Positions 22,952 through 32,173 of a stretch of DNA of 64,000 nt are shown here, one piece after another; position 1 is the first letter of the stretch; the number at the start of each line of letters is the position of its first letter. The notes beneath the pieces were generated by a model. That model was given only the letters and a program-made list of their open reading frames with translations. It had not been told where the DNA came from and made no database searches. The DNA is from Mucilaginibacter sp. KACC 22773 (GTDB lineage: Bacteria > Bacteroidota > Bacteroidia > Sphingobacteriales > Sphingobacteriaceae), in assembly GCF_028736215.1 (NCBI RefSeq), contig NZ_CP117883.1:1054001-1118000 (forward strand), in the 5' to 3' direction. Both the position numbers and the translations under genes were made by a program.

Positions 22952-24268
22952 ATGGTGTTAGCAATTATCCTTATTTGTATTATCCTGCTTATTTTATTGG
23001 TAAGCTGGGGCAAGGTAAACCCTTTTGTAGCTTTTCTTATTGTTGCTATAGCCGCGGGGTTAATGTTGGGCATTCCGATAAATAAGCTGATGGCCTCTGT
23101 GCAAAAAGGTATGGGCGATATTATGGGCAAATTGCTTATTATCATTTGCCTGGGCGCCATGTTGGGTAAACTTGTGGCCGTTAGCGGAGCTGCCCAAAAA
23201 ATAGCCGAAGTATTGGTTAGGGCGGTTGGCCAAAAACATATACAGTGGGCACTGGTTTCGGCCGGTTTTATCATCGGTATCCCGCTTTTTTATGGAATTG
23301 GCTTTGTATTAATGGTGCCGCTTATATTTTCGGTGGTTTATAAATATAAATTACCGGCGGTTTATATTGGCTTACCCATGCTGGCCTCATTATCGGTTAC
23401 GCATGGTTTTTTACCGCCGCACCCATCGCCATCGGCGCTGGTAGCTATGTTTCATGCCAACATGGCCACAACTTTTATTTATGGCTTGATGATAGCCATA
23501 CCGGCCATTATAATTGCCGGCCCGTTGTTTGCCCGGTTTTTAAAAAAAATACCTTCGGAACCTTTGGCTACTTTCAGGGCCGATGAACTGCCGCCCGAAA
23601 AATTGCCCGGCGCTGTAAATAGTTTTCTTACTGCCTTACTGCCGGTGATATTATTAATGCTCTCGGCCTTGTTCCCGTACCTGGGTATCAAAAATGCTTT
23701 CGTGGTAAAATTGATAGCTTTCCTTGGCGATCCTTCCATAGTAATGTTGGTTGCGCTCCTGGTGGCCACTTTTACGCTGGGTATTAAACAGGGAAAAAAA
23801 ATGGGCACCCTGGCCGGTAATTATACCGATGCTGTTAAAGACATAGCGCTCATACTGCTTATTATTGCCGGCTCGGGAGCTTTAAGCGAAGTTTTAACCG
23901 CCAGTGGCGCCAGCGATCAGATTGCCGATCAGTTAAAGGCCTTGAACCTGCCGCCATTGCTTTTAGGTTGGGTTATAGCGGCCATTATTCGTGTTAGTTT
24001 AGGATCGGCAACGGTGGCCGGGCTTGCAGCGGCGGGAATTTTGGTAAAATTGGTAACCAAAAGTCACGTTGATCCTAATTTAATGGTGCTATCTATAGGT
24101 GCAGGAAGCCTGGCGTTTTCGCATGTTAATGATTCGGGCTTTTGGCTTTTTAAAGAATATTTTAACATCAGCATAAAAGATACCATCAGGTCATGGTCGG
24201 TAATGGAAACGTTGGTTTCATTAACAGGCCTTGCGGGAGTATTAATTATTAACCAGTTTGTAAAGTAA
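22952..24268 (+). CDS. gluconate:proton symporter (GntP) family permease
   Basis: A 438-residue polytopic inner-membrane protein with about 12-14 hydrophobic helices. The start VLAIILICIILLILLVSWGKVNPFVAFLIVAIAAGLMLGIP and internal signatures GMGDIMGKLLIIICLGAMLGKLV, THGFLPPHPSPSALVAMF and HVNDSGFWLFKEYFNIS are typical of GntP/GntT carriers for gluconate and related sugar acids. It is followed 8 bases later by an alpha/beta hydrolase gene, so the pair is probably an operon that takes up and processes an organic acid or ester. Confidence 0.93.
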   Translation: MVLAIILICIILLILLVSWGKVNPFVAFLIVAIAAGLMLGIPINKLMASVQKGMGDIMGKLLIIICLGAMLGKLVAVSGAAQKIAEVLVRAVGQKHIQWALVSAGFIIGIPLFYGIGFVLMVPLIFSVVYKYKLPAVYIGLPMLASLSVTHGFLPPHPSPSALVAMFHANMATTFIYGLMIAIPAIIIAGPLFARFLKKIPSEPLATFRADELPPEKLPGAVNSFLTALLPVILLMLSALFPYLGIKNAFVVKLIAFLGDPSIVMLVALLVATFTLGIKQGKKMGTLAGNYTDAVKDIALILLIIAGSGALSEVLTASGASDQIADQLKALNLPPLLLGWVIAAIIRVSLGSATVAGLAAAGILVKLVTKSHVDPNLMVLSIGAGSLAFSHVNDSGFWLFKEYFNISIKDTIRSWSVMETLVSLTGLAGVLIINQFVK

Positions 24269-24276
24269 GGCCCGTA

Positions 24277-25086
24277 ATGAAAAAACTTATAAAATTAATA
24301 ACAGTATTGTTAATAGCGCTTACAGCAAACCTTGCCGGTTTTGGACAGGAAGCGGCCGGAAACTTTTATACAGCGGCCGACGGTGTAAAAATTTATTACG
24401 AGGTTAAGGGCAGCGGAATGCCGGTTGTGCTTATTCACGGGTTTTCGGGCACTGGGCAGGGATGGAAAAACGGGCACCTTTACCCCGATTTGCTTGCTGC
24501 CGGTTATAAAGTGATTGTACTTGACCAACGCGGCAACGGACAGTCGGACAAGCCGCATACAGATGCTGGTTACGCTAACGATGCCGAGGCTAAAGACATA
24601 ATGGGGTTGGTAAGCAGCCTGGGGATCAAAAAATATAACGTGGTGGGCTATTCGCGCGGGTCTATCATCGCATCGCGGTTACTGGTGCTGGATAAGCGGG
24701 TGCAAAAATTGGTAATGGGCGGTATGGGCGATGCATATACCAATCCCGAATGGCCAAGGCGCGTGCACGCATACAAAGCCTTGATGGGCGATACAAGTTT
24801 TCATGATGTGGATGGTATGATAAAATATATTCATAGTAACCCGGCTTTTGATGTACCTGCATTGGCTTTGCAACAAAAATATCAGCCGTCAACAAGTCCG
24901 GAGGAATTGGCTAAAGTGAAAATTCCGGTATTGCTGATAAATGGCACAGAAGATCATGACGGCGGATCTGAAACAGCATTACATAAAATGATCGCGACAT
25001 CCAAACTAAGTTATGTGCCTGGCGACCATAACGCTGCATCAAAAACGGTACAGTTTTCGGCCAGCGTGATGGAGTTTTTTAAATAA
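24277..25086 (+). CDS. exported alpha/beta hydrolase
   Basis: A 269-residue protein with a signal peptide (KKLIKLITVLLIALTANLAGFG). Alpha/beta-hydrolase motifs are the oxyanion-hole loop VVLIHGFSGTGQGW, the nucleophile elbow VVGYSRGSIIA (Ser in GYSRG), Asp in LLINGTEDHDGG and His in YVPGDHNAAS. This would act in the periplasm on a small ester or lactone. It lies 8 bases behind the GntP permease. A gluconolactonase-like role fits the context but is only inference. Confidence 0.88.
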   Translation: MKKLIKLITVLLIALTANLAGFGQEAAGNFYTAADGVKIYYEVKGSGMPVVLIHGFSGTGQGWKNGHLYPDLLAAGYKVIVLDQRGNGQSDKPHTDAGYANDAEAKDIMGLVSSLGIKKYNVVGYSRGSIIASRLLVLDKRVQKLVMGGMGDAYTNPEWPRRVHAYKALMGDTSFHDVDGMIKYIHSNPAFDVPALALQQKYQPSTSPEELAKVKIPVLLINGTEDHDGGSETALHKMIATSKLSYVPGDHNAASKTVQFSASVMEFFK

Positions 25087-25334
25087 ACTTTGAGTAGGGC
25101 ATTGCTGACTATTGATAGTGGGGACGGGGCGGAGTTGAATGAAGTGTTGTAATATCGGGCGTTTTTATAGCCATTTATTTTTCTAAGGGTTGTTCAAGAC
25201 TGTGCAGGACACCTAAATAAAAATATCGTTTTACATTGCGGGTGTTATGCTGAAAGAGTACTTTGGGTATACCGTACCCATGATTTTGCTAAAAGCTTTT
25301 ACTACTATTATAAACCCGGATATTCCTTTTTAAG

Positions 25335-28022
25335 ATGAAACAATGTTTACGCAAACCTGCGCTTTACACCGCTTTATTGTTTATTTGTTTGTTTAAAATT
25401 TCGGCAGTTGCTTTTGCACAAACGCCTGCAACTACGGGCCTGAAGTGCGAATACCTGGTTGCTCCGATAGGTATCGATACCAAACATCCGCGTTTAACCT
25501 GGCAAATGGCCGATGCGCGGCAGGGCGCAGCCCAAACCGCATATCAACTGTTTGTAGGTGCCGATTCGGCGGCCGTTGCCACAGGCAGGGGTGATAGCTG
25601 GACAACTGCCAGGGTAGTTTCGGCTGCCAGCCTGGTTACCTACAACGGCAAGGCCCTGCAGCCATTTACCAAATATTTTTGGAAGGTTATTGTATGGGAT
25701 AAGGCCGGTAAAAAATTAAACGCATCGGCAATTACAAGCTTTGAAACCGGCATGATGGAAATGCGAAACTGGAAAGGATCGTGGATAAGCGATAATAAAG
25801 GTATATCTGTTAACCCCGCACCCTATTTTCGTAACACCTTTAAAGTGGGTAAAACTGTCAGGGCGGCAAGGGCGTATATCGCGGTAGCCGGTTTGTATGA
25901 GCTTTACATTAATGGTAAAAAAATTGGCAACCACAGGCTCGACCCGATGTATACCCGGTTTGACAGGCGCACACTTTATGTTGCCTATGACGTAACCGCC
26001 AACCTGCAAAATGGTAAAAACGCGGTAGGCGTATTATTGGGCAACGGCTGGTACAACCACCAAAGCACAGCTGTATGGTTTTTTCACCAGGCGCCGTGGC
26101 GCGGAAGGCCAGCTTTTTGCATGGATTTAAGGGTGACTTATACCGACGGCACTACCGAAACGATATCATCTGATACCCGGTGGAAAACATCACTGAGCCC
26201 CGTAGTATTCAACAGTATTTATACCGCCGAACATTATGATGCCCGCAAGGAGCAGCCCGGATGGAATACCCCCGATTTTATCGACTCGGCATGGAAAAAC
26301 GTTATCAACCGCTCGGCCCCATCAGCAAATATTGTGGCCCAAAGCCTGCAGCCTATTCGCAATGTAGAGGAGATAGCCACCAAAACCGTTACTAAAATTG
26401 ATAATAACCTATGGGTGTTTGATATTGGCCGCAATATATCCGGCGTAAGCCAGATTACCGTTAAAGGTGATTCGGGCACTGTGATCCGACTGAAACACGC
26501 TGAACGGCTGAACAAAAACGGCCACGTAGATCAATCCAATATCGATCTGCATTACCGCCCAACCGATGATAAAGACCCTTTCCAGACCGATATTTTTATC
26601 CTGGGCGGCAAAGGCGAAGAAACCTTTATGCCTAAGTTTAACTATAAGGGATTTCAGTATGTAGAGGTAAGCAGCAGCAAGCCCATCCAGCTGACCAAAG
26701 AAAGTTTAAAGGCTTACTTTATGCACAGCGATGTACAGCCGATAGGCGAGGTAAGCTCATCAAACCAAACTATTAACCAAATTTGGAGCGCCACCAACCA
26801 CAGCTACCTGAGTAACCTGTTTGGCTACCCAACAGATTGCCCGCAACGCGAAAAAAACGGCTGGACAGGCGATGCCCACATAGCCAGCGAAACAGGACTG
26901 TATAATTTTGATGCCATCACCATTTACGAAAAATGGCTGGCCGACCACCGCGACGAGCAACAGCCCAACGGCGTATTACCATCCATTATCCCTACCGGCG
27001 GCTGGGGCTATGAGTGGGGTAACGGCCCCGATTGGACAAGCACCATTGCCATCATCCCCTGGAATATCTATTTGTTTTATGGCGATAGCAAACTGCTGGC
27101 CGATAGCTATACCAGCATCGAAAAATATGTGAACCACATAGATGAGCTTTACCCAACCGGCCTTACCAGCTGGGGCCTTGGCGACTGGGTGCCGGTGAAA
27201 TCTGTTTCGCCGGTCGAGCTTACCTCATCGGTTTATTATTATAAAGATGCAACGATATTGGCCAAAGCAGCCCATATTTTGGGTAAACAAGCCGACTTTG
27301 TAAAATATACGGGCCTGGCTACGAAAATAAAAAACGCCATCAATGCCAAATACCTTAATATGCAAACCGGCATTTACGGTCAGGGTTTTCAAACCGAGCT
27401 GAGTGTTCCGTTATTTTGGGGTGTGGTACCCGATAACATGAAAAGCAAGGTGGCTGCTAACCTGGCTGCCCGCGTTGCTGCCGATAATTACCACCTGGAT
27501 GTGGGTATTCTTGGTGCCAAAGCCATTTTAAGCGCCCTGAGCGACAATGGTTACCCCGATGTAGCGTACAGGATAGCATCGCAGGAAACCTTCCCTTCCT
27601 GGGGATGGTGGATGGTGAACGGCGCCACAACGCTGTACGAAAATTGGCAGATTGATGCCAAATCTGATATCTCCCTCAACCATATTATGTTTGGCGAAAT
27701 CGGCGCCTGGTTGTACAAAGGCATTGCAGGCATTCAGCCGGATGCAAATGAGCCCGGATTTAAAAATGTGATCCTGGCACCGCATTTTGTGCCCGGTTTA
27801 AATGAGTTTACAGCCACGCATGCTGGCCCCTACGGCAAAATTTTATCGTCATGGAAACGGGAGGGGAGCAGTGTTACTTATAAGGTAATTATACCTGCAA
27901 ATTCAACGGCAAGTATCACTTTCCCTGTAGCTAAAGTTACCTTATCAGGTAAATTAATTGGGAGGGAATATAAAGCAGTGGCGGGCAACTATGAGTTTAA
28001 AATAAGCCCCCCGGCCCCCTAA
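25335..28022 (+). CDS. alpha-L-rhamnosidase, GH78
   Basis: An 895-residue exported glycosidase with a signal peptide (TALLFICLFKISAVAFAQ). Domains in order: an Ig-like N-terminal domain (LKCEYLVAPIGIDTKHPRLTW), a galactose-binding jelly roll with the GH78 segment RAARAYIAVAGLYELYINGKKIG, the (alpha/alpha)6 barrel with TDCPQREKNGWTGDAHIASETGLYNFD, which holds the catalytic Glu/Asp region, and a C-terminal sandwich (GLNEFTATHAGPYGKILSSWKREG). It removes terminal rhamnose from pectin or plant glycosides. Its stop codon TAA lies inside a CCCCTAAAGGGG repeat, so the last residues SPPAP are encoded by the repeat. Confidence 0.95.
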   Translation: MKQCLRKPALYTALLFICLFKISAVAFAQTPATTGLKCEYLVAPIGIDTKHPRLTWQMADARQGAAQTAYQLFVGADSAAVATGRGDSWTTARVVSAASLVTYNGKALQPFTKYFWKVIVWDKAGKKLNASAITSFETGMMEMRNWKGSWISDNKGISVNPAPYFRNTFKVGKTVRAARAYIAVAGLYELYINGKKIGNHRLDPMYTRFDRRTLYVAYDVTANLQNGKNAVGVLLGNGWYNHQSTAVWFFHQAPWRGRPAFCMDLRVTYTDGTTETISSDTRWKTSLSPVVFNSIYTAEHYDARKEQPGWNTPDFIDSAWKNVINRSAPSANIVAQSLQPIRNVEEIATKTVTKIDNNLWVFDIGRNISGVSQITVKGDSGTVIRLKHAERLNKNGHVDQSNIDLHYRPTDDKDPFQTDIFILGGKGEETFMPKFNYKGFQYVEVSSSKPIQLTKESLKAYFMHSDVQPIGEVSSSNQTINQIWSATNHSYLSNLFGYPTDCPQREKNGWTGDAHIASETGLYNFDAITIYEKWLADHRDEQQPNGVLPSIIPTGGWGYEWGNGPDWTSTIAIIPWNIYLFYGDSKLLADSYTSIEKYVNHIDELYPTGLTSWGLGDWVPVKSVSPVELTSSVYYYKDATILAKAAHILGKQADFVKYTGLATKIKNAINAKYLNMQTGIYGQGFQTELSVPLFWGVVPDNMKSKVAANLAARVAADNYHLDVGILGAKAILSALSDNGYPDVAYRIASQETFPSWGWWMVNGATTLYENWQIDAKSDISLNHIMFGEIGAWLYKGIAGIQPDANEPGFKNVILAPHFVPGLNEFTATHAGPYGKILSSWKREGSSVTYKVIIPANSTASITFPVAKVTLSGKLIGREYKAVAGNYEFKISPPAP

Positions 28023-28027
28023 AGGGG
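28016..28027. repeat. CCCCTAAAGGGG palindrome overlapping a stop codon
   Basis: The perfect palindrome CCCCTAAAGGGG provides the TAA that ends the rhamnosidase frame. A second copy lies at 28818-28829 behind the first START gene, and a third at 7260-7271. Confidence 0.7.
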
Positions 28028-28087
28028 AGTTTTTGCTTATCGCACTCGTTTTAATGAACCAGTGTTAACCTAAATGACGTTAAACTG

Positions 28088-28117
28088 ACAGGCCGGTAAC
28101 ACAACCGGCCTGTTTTG
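28088..28117 (+). terminator. rho-independent terminator behind the rhamnosidase gene
   Basis: ACAGGCCGGT (28088-28097) and ACCGGCCTGT (28104-28113) form a GC-rich 10-base stem with a 6-base loop, followed by TTTTG. This is a clear intrinsic terminator. Confidence 0.85.
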
Positions 28118-28162
28118 TATATAGCTTTGTTACATCGGGGACCTGCAACCCGGTTAGCTACC

Positions 28163-28807
28163 ATGTACTACAAATTAACATTAATAATCCTGCTGATTGT
28201 AAATACAGCATTTGCACAAAACGATGAGGGCTGGGTGTTAAAACACAGTAACGACGGCGTAAATATATATACCCGCAAAGTACCCAACTCAAAAATAAAC
28301 GCCATTAAAGTAGAGTGTCATTTTGATGTTCCGGCATCGCGGCTGGTTGCCGTTTTGATGGATGTAAAAAATAGTGAAGACTGGCTTTACCATACTTCAT
28401 CAAACTATATTATAAAACAGGTATCGCCATCGGAGTTATATTACTATTCGATGGTAGAAGTTCCCTGGCCGGTGAGTAACCGCGATTTTATAGCCCACAT
28501 TAAAGTATCGCAGGACGCGGTTACCAAAGTCATTACTGTTGATGCACCCTGCATTCCTGATATGGTACCCCGGAAGGCCGGTGTGGTGCGCGTGGCCGAT
28601 TCAAAAGGCAAATGGGTACTTACGCCTGTTGGTAAAGATAAAGTGAAAGTATTGTACACCCTGCATGCCGATCCTGGTGGTAGTATCCCTGCTTGGCTAA
28701 GCAATATGTTTGCCACCAAAGGCCCAACCGAAAGTTTTCAAAAACTAAAATTGCAACTACAAAAACCCGCCTACAAAAACGTAAAAGTACCTTACATAAC
28801 TGAGTAA
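28163..28807 (+). CDS. exported START-domain protein, first of a tandem pair
   Basis: A 214-residue protein from the ATG at 28163, with a signal peptide (YYKLTLIILLIVNTAFAQ). The mature part is a START/SRPBCC lipid-binding fold: WVLKHSNDGVNIYTRKVPNS, VLMDVKNSEDWLYHT, YYSMVEVPWPVSNRDFIAHI and LHADPGGSIPAWLSNMFATKGPTESFQKLK. START proteins hold a hydrophobic ligand in a cavity; export suggests lipid handling in the periplasm. The next gene is a paralogue of identical length, with most motifs the same. Confidence 0.9.
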   Translation: MYYKLTLIILLIVNTAFAQNDEGWVLKHSNDGVNIYTRKVPNSKINAIKVECHFDVPASRLVAVLMDVKNSEDWLYHTSSNYIIKQVSPSELYYYSMVEVPWPVSNRDFIAHIKVSQDAVTKVITVDAPCIPDMVPRKAGVVRVADSKGKWVLTPVGKDKVKVLYTLHADPGGSIPAWLSNMFATKGPTESFQKLKLQLQKPAYKNVKVPYITE

Positions 28808-28817
28808 GGCCCCCAGT

Positions 28818-28829
28818 CCCCTAAAGGGG
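28818..28829. repeat. CCCCTAAAGGGG palindrome
   Basis: Another copy of the perfect 12-base palindrome, with flanking CCCCCAGTCCC and GGAGTTTAAG that resemble the flanks of the copies at 7260 and 28016. It lies just after the stop codon of the first START gene. Confidence 0.65.
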
Positions 28830-28997
28830 GAGTTTAAGATATTCGATTGTTCTATCCTTTTACACCGGCTGTGCCCAAGCGAATTGCCATCGCAATTTCA
28901 CATTTATATTAACCCTAAGGCAAATGACCTTGTACTGACAGGTAAAATAAATAAGCCTTATAGTTTTGATGTAACGGATCCTGTAACCCGTAACAAC

Positions 28998-29642
28998 ATG
29001 AAAAAAAAATTAACCTTGCTACTCCTGTTGGTTGTGAATTTTGCCTTTGCAAACCCCGACGGTAGCTGGACCCTTGATAAAAACGACGACGGTATTAAAG
29101 TTTATACCCGCAATATAGCTTCCTCAAAAGTTAAAGCAATTAAAGTGGAGTGCAGTCTTGACGCAACCCCGTCGCAATTGGTGGCGGTTTTAATGGATAT
29201 CAGCAATGGCGACGGCTGGGTGTACCATACCGCTTCAAGCTATGTTATCAAACAGGTGTCACCGTCCGAATTATATTATTACTCGTTGGTGAATGTGCCC
29301 TGGCCGGTGCACAACCGCGATTTTATTGCCCACATAAAAGTTACGCAGGATCCGGTTACCAAGGTAATCACCGTTGATGCACCCTGCATTGCCGATATGG
29401 TGCCCCGAAAGCCCAATACCGTACGGATAGAAGAATCAACCGGAAAATGGATTATAACCCCAACCGGTGATGGCAAGGTGAAAATTGAGTACACCCTTCA
29501 TGCCGATCCCGGAGGCAATATCCCCTCCTGGCTGGTAAATATGTTTGTAACGCAGGGCCCCATAGAAAGCTTTAAAAAGCTAAAGCTGCAATTACAAAAG
29601 CCAGCCTACAAAAATGCAAAGCTGGCTTATATAATAGATTAA
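28998..29642 (+). CDS. exported START-domain protein, second of a tandem pair
   Basis: A 214-residue protein from the ATG at 28998, chosen because it places a signal peptide (KKKLTLLLLLVVNFAFA) at the N-terminus. It matches the preceding gene along the whole length (VKAIKVECSLDAT..QLVAVLMD, QVSPSELYYYSLVNVPWPVHNRDFIAHIKV, LHADPGGNIPSWLVNMFVTQGPIESFKKLKLQLQKPAYKNAK). It is thus a tandem duplicate that has diverged moderately. The 190-base gap between them holds a repeat, so each may have its own promoter. Confidence 0.9.
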   Translation: MKKKLTLLLLLVVNFAFANPDGSWTLDKNDDGIKVYTRNIASSKVKAIKVECSLDATPSQLVAVLMDISNGDGWVYHTASSYVIKQVSPSELYYYSLVNVPWPVHNRDFIAHIKVTQDPVTKVITVDAPCIADMVPRKPNTVRIEESTGKWIITPTGDGKVKIEYTLHADPGGNIPSWLVNMFVTQGPIESFKKLKLQLQKPAYKNAKLAYIID

Positions 29643-29815
29643 ATATGCAGATTTCAGATGTGCAAATTTCAGATGATTTGTGATTCTTGGAAACAATAAG
29701 TAAGCTTTGTAAGATTGTCGAATGCCTGTAGTTACGGTTTTGCTGATTAAAAAAATCTTGATAATTCCGACCTGACCATTTCTGTCTTGACTCTTAACTC
29801 TTGACTCTTCTTTTA
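29643..29815. repeat. mixed iterated-word repeats
   Basis: Directly behind the second START gene are ATATGCAGATTTCAGATGTG and CAAATTTCAGATGATTTGTG, the same words as at 19579-19705. Further on, AAAAAATCTTGATAATTCC and CTTGACTCTTAACTCTTGAC begin two other word families that also occur elsewhere in the window. Confidence 0.65.
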
Positions 29816-30598
29816 ATTTTTATGTACCCCATAACCCAAACCCAGTACCAGGGTTAAAAACACGCCGTTGGGTTTGCTGTCGGGGCCGGTCGTAAGTTTG
29901 TGGCCATCCACCTTCCAGTCGCTATTGTTGGCGGCGATGTAGTAGCCTGCACGGATGCCTATCGGGATGGTGCGGTCGACAGTTACACAATCCATTTGTT
30001 TTGATTTAAGGTGTATCACGTAATCAAATCCACCTCCAAGTTCGATGCCAAATGTATGCTGGTTAAGCGTTTTGCTTGATGAACTTTGGGTAATCTCCTG
30101 CCCAAAATCGGTAGTGCTGTTAATATTGCCATTATCCTTCACTTTAAGGAACGAGTTTTGGAAATTAAGGCCCACAGTTGGATAAAAACGGTAGGCCGTG
30201 TTGGTTGATAGGTTGTAACCTGCCCCAACCTGGATTTGCCCTCTGAAAACCGACACCTTTACATCGTTAGCCGTTACCGACTCGGGCGCTGTACCGCCAA
30301 TACCCAGTGTTGTAATAAAGCGGTTATTGTACATCCTGGTCATTGATAGGTTAAACCATGTGCTGTTGTTGGTCAGCAAGGGGAAGCCTTTTGGCACCAA
30401 ATAAGCATTAATATCGCGTACGTTGTTTTTACGGTACTCGGCTTGCAATTCAAGGCCGCCGGTCATATCTTTATGCCAGCCGCTGTGCATCCGGTTTTTA
30501 GTTTTAACGGTATCGGCGTTTTGAGCCTTCGCCAGAGTAGGGGTAAGGCCAATGACAACTAACGATAGCCGTACTGTATTAGTAAATATCTTTTTCAT
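29813..30598 (-). CDS. outer-membrane protein of unknown function
   Basis: A 261-residue exported protein with a signal peptide (RLSLVVIGLTPTLAKAQ). Alternating polar/apolar strands such as NNRFITTLGIGGTAPE, IQVGAGYNLSTNTAYRFYPTVGLNFQNSFLKV, HTFGIELGGGFDYVIHL and the end GVFLTLVLGLGYGVHKN suggest a small beta-barrel of the outer membrane. No specific family is recognised. It is alone on the minus strand, between the START pair and the C40 lipoprotein. Confidence 0.75.
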   Translation of the reverse strand: MKKIFTNTVRLSLVVIGLTPTLAKAQNADTVKTKNRMHSGWHKDMTGGLELQAEYRKNNVRDINAYLVPKGFPLLTNNSTWFNLSMTRMYNNRFITTLGIGGTAPESVTANDVKVSVFRGQIQVGAGYNLSTNTAYRFYPTVGLNFQNSFLKVKDNGNINSTTDFGQEITQSSSSKTLNQHTFGIELGGGFDYVIHLKSKQMDCVTVDRTIPIGIRAGYYIAANNSDWKVDGHKLTTGPDSKPNGVFLTLVLGLGYGVHKN

Positions 30599-30738
30599 AG
30601 TTTCAGTATTTTCAATACAAACGTTGTTTTTGCATGAATAGTTCTTGCGAAGTAAAAAAATTAATCGGAATTTAAAATATTTTCAGCCTATCATATCTTC
30701 ATGCAAATAAAGTCTTGTTACCTGATACTTACTACTTG

Positions 30739-31308
30739 CTACTCTCCTTCAAATACCCTTATTGTTTTCAGATATCTGCTATCGTAATACGGGCTGAAAG
30801 GGGTTTCGGTAACACCTTTAGCCTTGCCCGAGGTGGAATGGATAAACACCACAGGTTGGCCGGGCTTTACAATTAAAATGCCCATGTGGCCCGGTACATG
30901 GTCGGTGCTGTCGGTACCGGTAAACAGCACAAGATCGCCGGTTTTAGCCTGGCTTAGCGGAACCTCGTTGTGTACATGATCAAAATCCATCGACCGGCGG
31001 GGCACTGCTATCTTAAAATGGTTAAACACATAAGTTATAAATCCCGAACAATCAAATCCCTGCGCCGGATCGGTAGATGCGTATAGATAGGGGATACCCC
31101 GCAGGCTTTGAGCAAATGCAACCAGGCTATCGGGGTTTATGCCTGCTGTGTTTATCCTGGTCACAAATTCCGCGCTATCCGGAGCCGGCGGCGGCAGGGT
31201 ATCGCCACGCAGTAACGTTTGCCCGTTAATTACTACCGCCTCGTGACTGCAGCCCTGGCAGCCGCTAAAGGTCAATAAGATAAGTAGATACAAAGGAATG
31301 GCATGCAT
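30739..31308 (-). CDS. NlpC/P60 (C40) family peptidoglycan hydrolase, lipoprotein
   Basis: A 189-residue protein from the ATG at 31308, with a lipoprotein signal ending LTFSGC (acylated Cys in lipobox). The NlpC/P60 domain has the catalytic Cys in GFDCSGFITYVFNHF, His in GHMGILI and the third polar residue in VVFIHSTSGKAKGV. It should cleave peptide stems of peptidoglycan from the outer-membrane side. The length fits single-domain Spr/NlpC lipoproteins. It is divergent to the TNT-like toxin gene, 223 bases away. Confidence 0.92.
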   Translation of the reverse strand: MHAIPLYLLILLTFSGCQGCSHEAVVINGQTLLRGDTLPPPAPDSAEFVTRINTAGINPDSLVAFAQSLRGIPYLYASTDPAQGFDCSGFITYVFNHFKIAVPRRSMDFDHVHNEVPLSQAKTGDLVLFTGTDSTDHVPGHMGILIVKPGQPVVFIHSTSGKAKGVTETPFSPYYDSRYLKTIRVFEGE

Positions 31309-31531
31309 GTACAGTATACATGAATGCCGTACAATTGTTTTGGGCAATCAGTAGTTGATGTCAAAAAGTCGATGGCAAGTATCAGGTTTTTTTGAGCGTT
31401 CTAACAAAGTGCATTGCTTTGATATTTTTAATTATCCCAACATATTATTGAAAATAAATATGCCGGTTTACATTGATAAAGTATTTACATATATTAACTT
31501 TAGCTAATTAATAAACCAAATATCTTGTCCT

Positions 31532-32173
31532 ATGAAAACAATAAGAATACTGCTGTTGGCAGTACTGTTGCCTTTTGTTGTGGATGCGCAAACGGGGCAC
31601 ACCAAAAACACACACAAACACACAGTTGGTTCAGGAAGAGAACATCAAAAAAATGACAGCCTTGTACGGGGTGTTTCGTACAGTGTTTTTGTTGCCTCCG
31701 TTGCCGATTTTGCCGACAGTACCAAAAAGCAACTTGCCAAAACTGCCTGGCAACTTTGGAAGCACGAAAAATGGGCCGAATTAGAGCAATTTTTTAGCAC
31801 AAGCAACCTTAATGGTGGCTGGCCCCCAAACCGTGGCGCCCTGTCGTTAAAAATGATTACCCTGCAGGCCGGCTTGTTGGTTGACCGCTATGGCGGTTAC
31901 TACGATGCCGACAGTGTTTTCCAGGACAAGGGCACCTTTGTATCATTTGTAGGTGTGCCGTTTCCGCAACGCGCTTTGCCCGATAAAACCTTACAATCGC
32001 CTTACAGGGTTTATAAAATTGTAAAACCCATTGCCGGTGTTAAAAAAGGACAGATCATCCCCTGGTTTAATAAGCCCGGTTTAGGTATCCAGTTTGAATT
32101 ACCATATAATATCAACGATTTGAAAAAAGGCGGGTATATTGCCGAGCAAAAAGATAAAGAAAGCCCCAAATGA
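31532..32173 (+). CDS. exported TNT-domain protein, putative NAD(P) glycohydrolase toxin
   Basis: A 213-residue protein with a Sec signal peptide (residues 1-19, KTIRILLLAVLLPFVVDA) and a short His/Thr/Lys-rich spacer. Residues about 95-203 match the TNT (tuberculosis necrotizing toxin, DUF4237) domain: NGGWPPNRGA, LLVDRYGGYY (R119), GTFVSFVGVPFPQRALP (R147), YRVYKIVKPI, IIPWFNKPGLGIQFELP (Q187) and NDLKKGGYI. In TNT the conserved Arg of DRxG and Gln before the Y/F are catalytic for NAD cleavage; both are present. No Rhs, LXG, T6SS or T9SS delivery domain is attached. Its stop overlaps the start of the next gene (ATGA), the usual toxin-immunity coupling. Identification is by motif only. Confidence 0.8.
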   Translation: MKTIRILLLAVLLPFVVDAQTGHTKNTHKHTVGSGREHQKNDSLVRGVSYSVFVASVADFADSTKKQLAKTAWQLWKHEKWAELEQFFSTSNLNGGWPPNRGALSLKMITLQAGLLVDRYGGYYDADSVFQDKGTFVSFVGVPFPQRALPDKTLQSPYRVYKIVKPIAGVKKGQIIPWFNKPGLGIQFELPYNINDLKKGGYIAEQKDKESPK

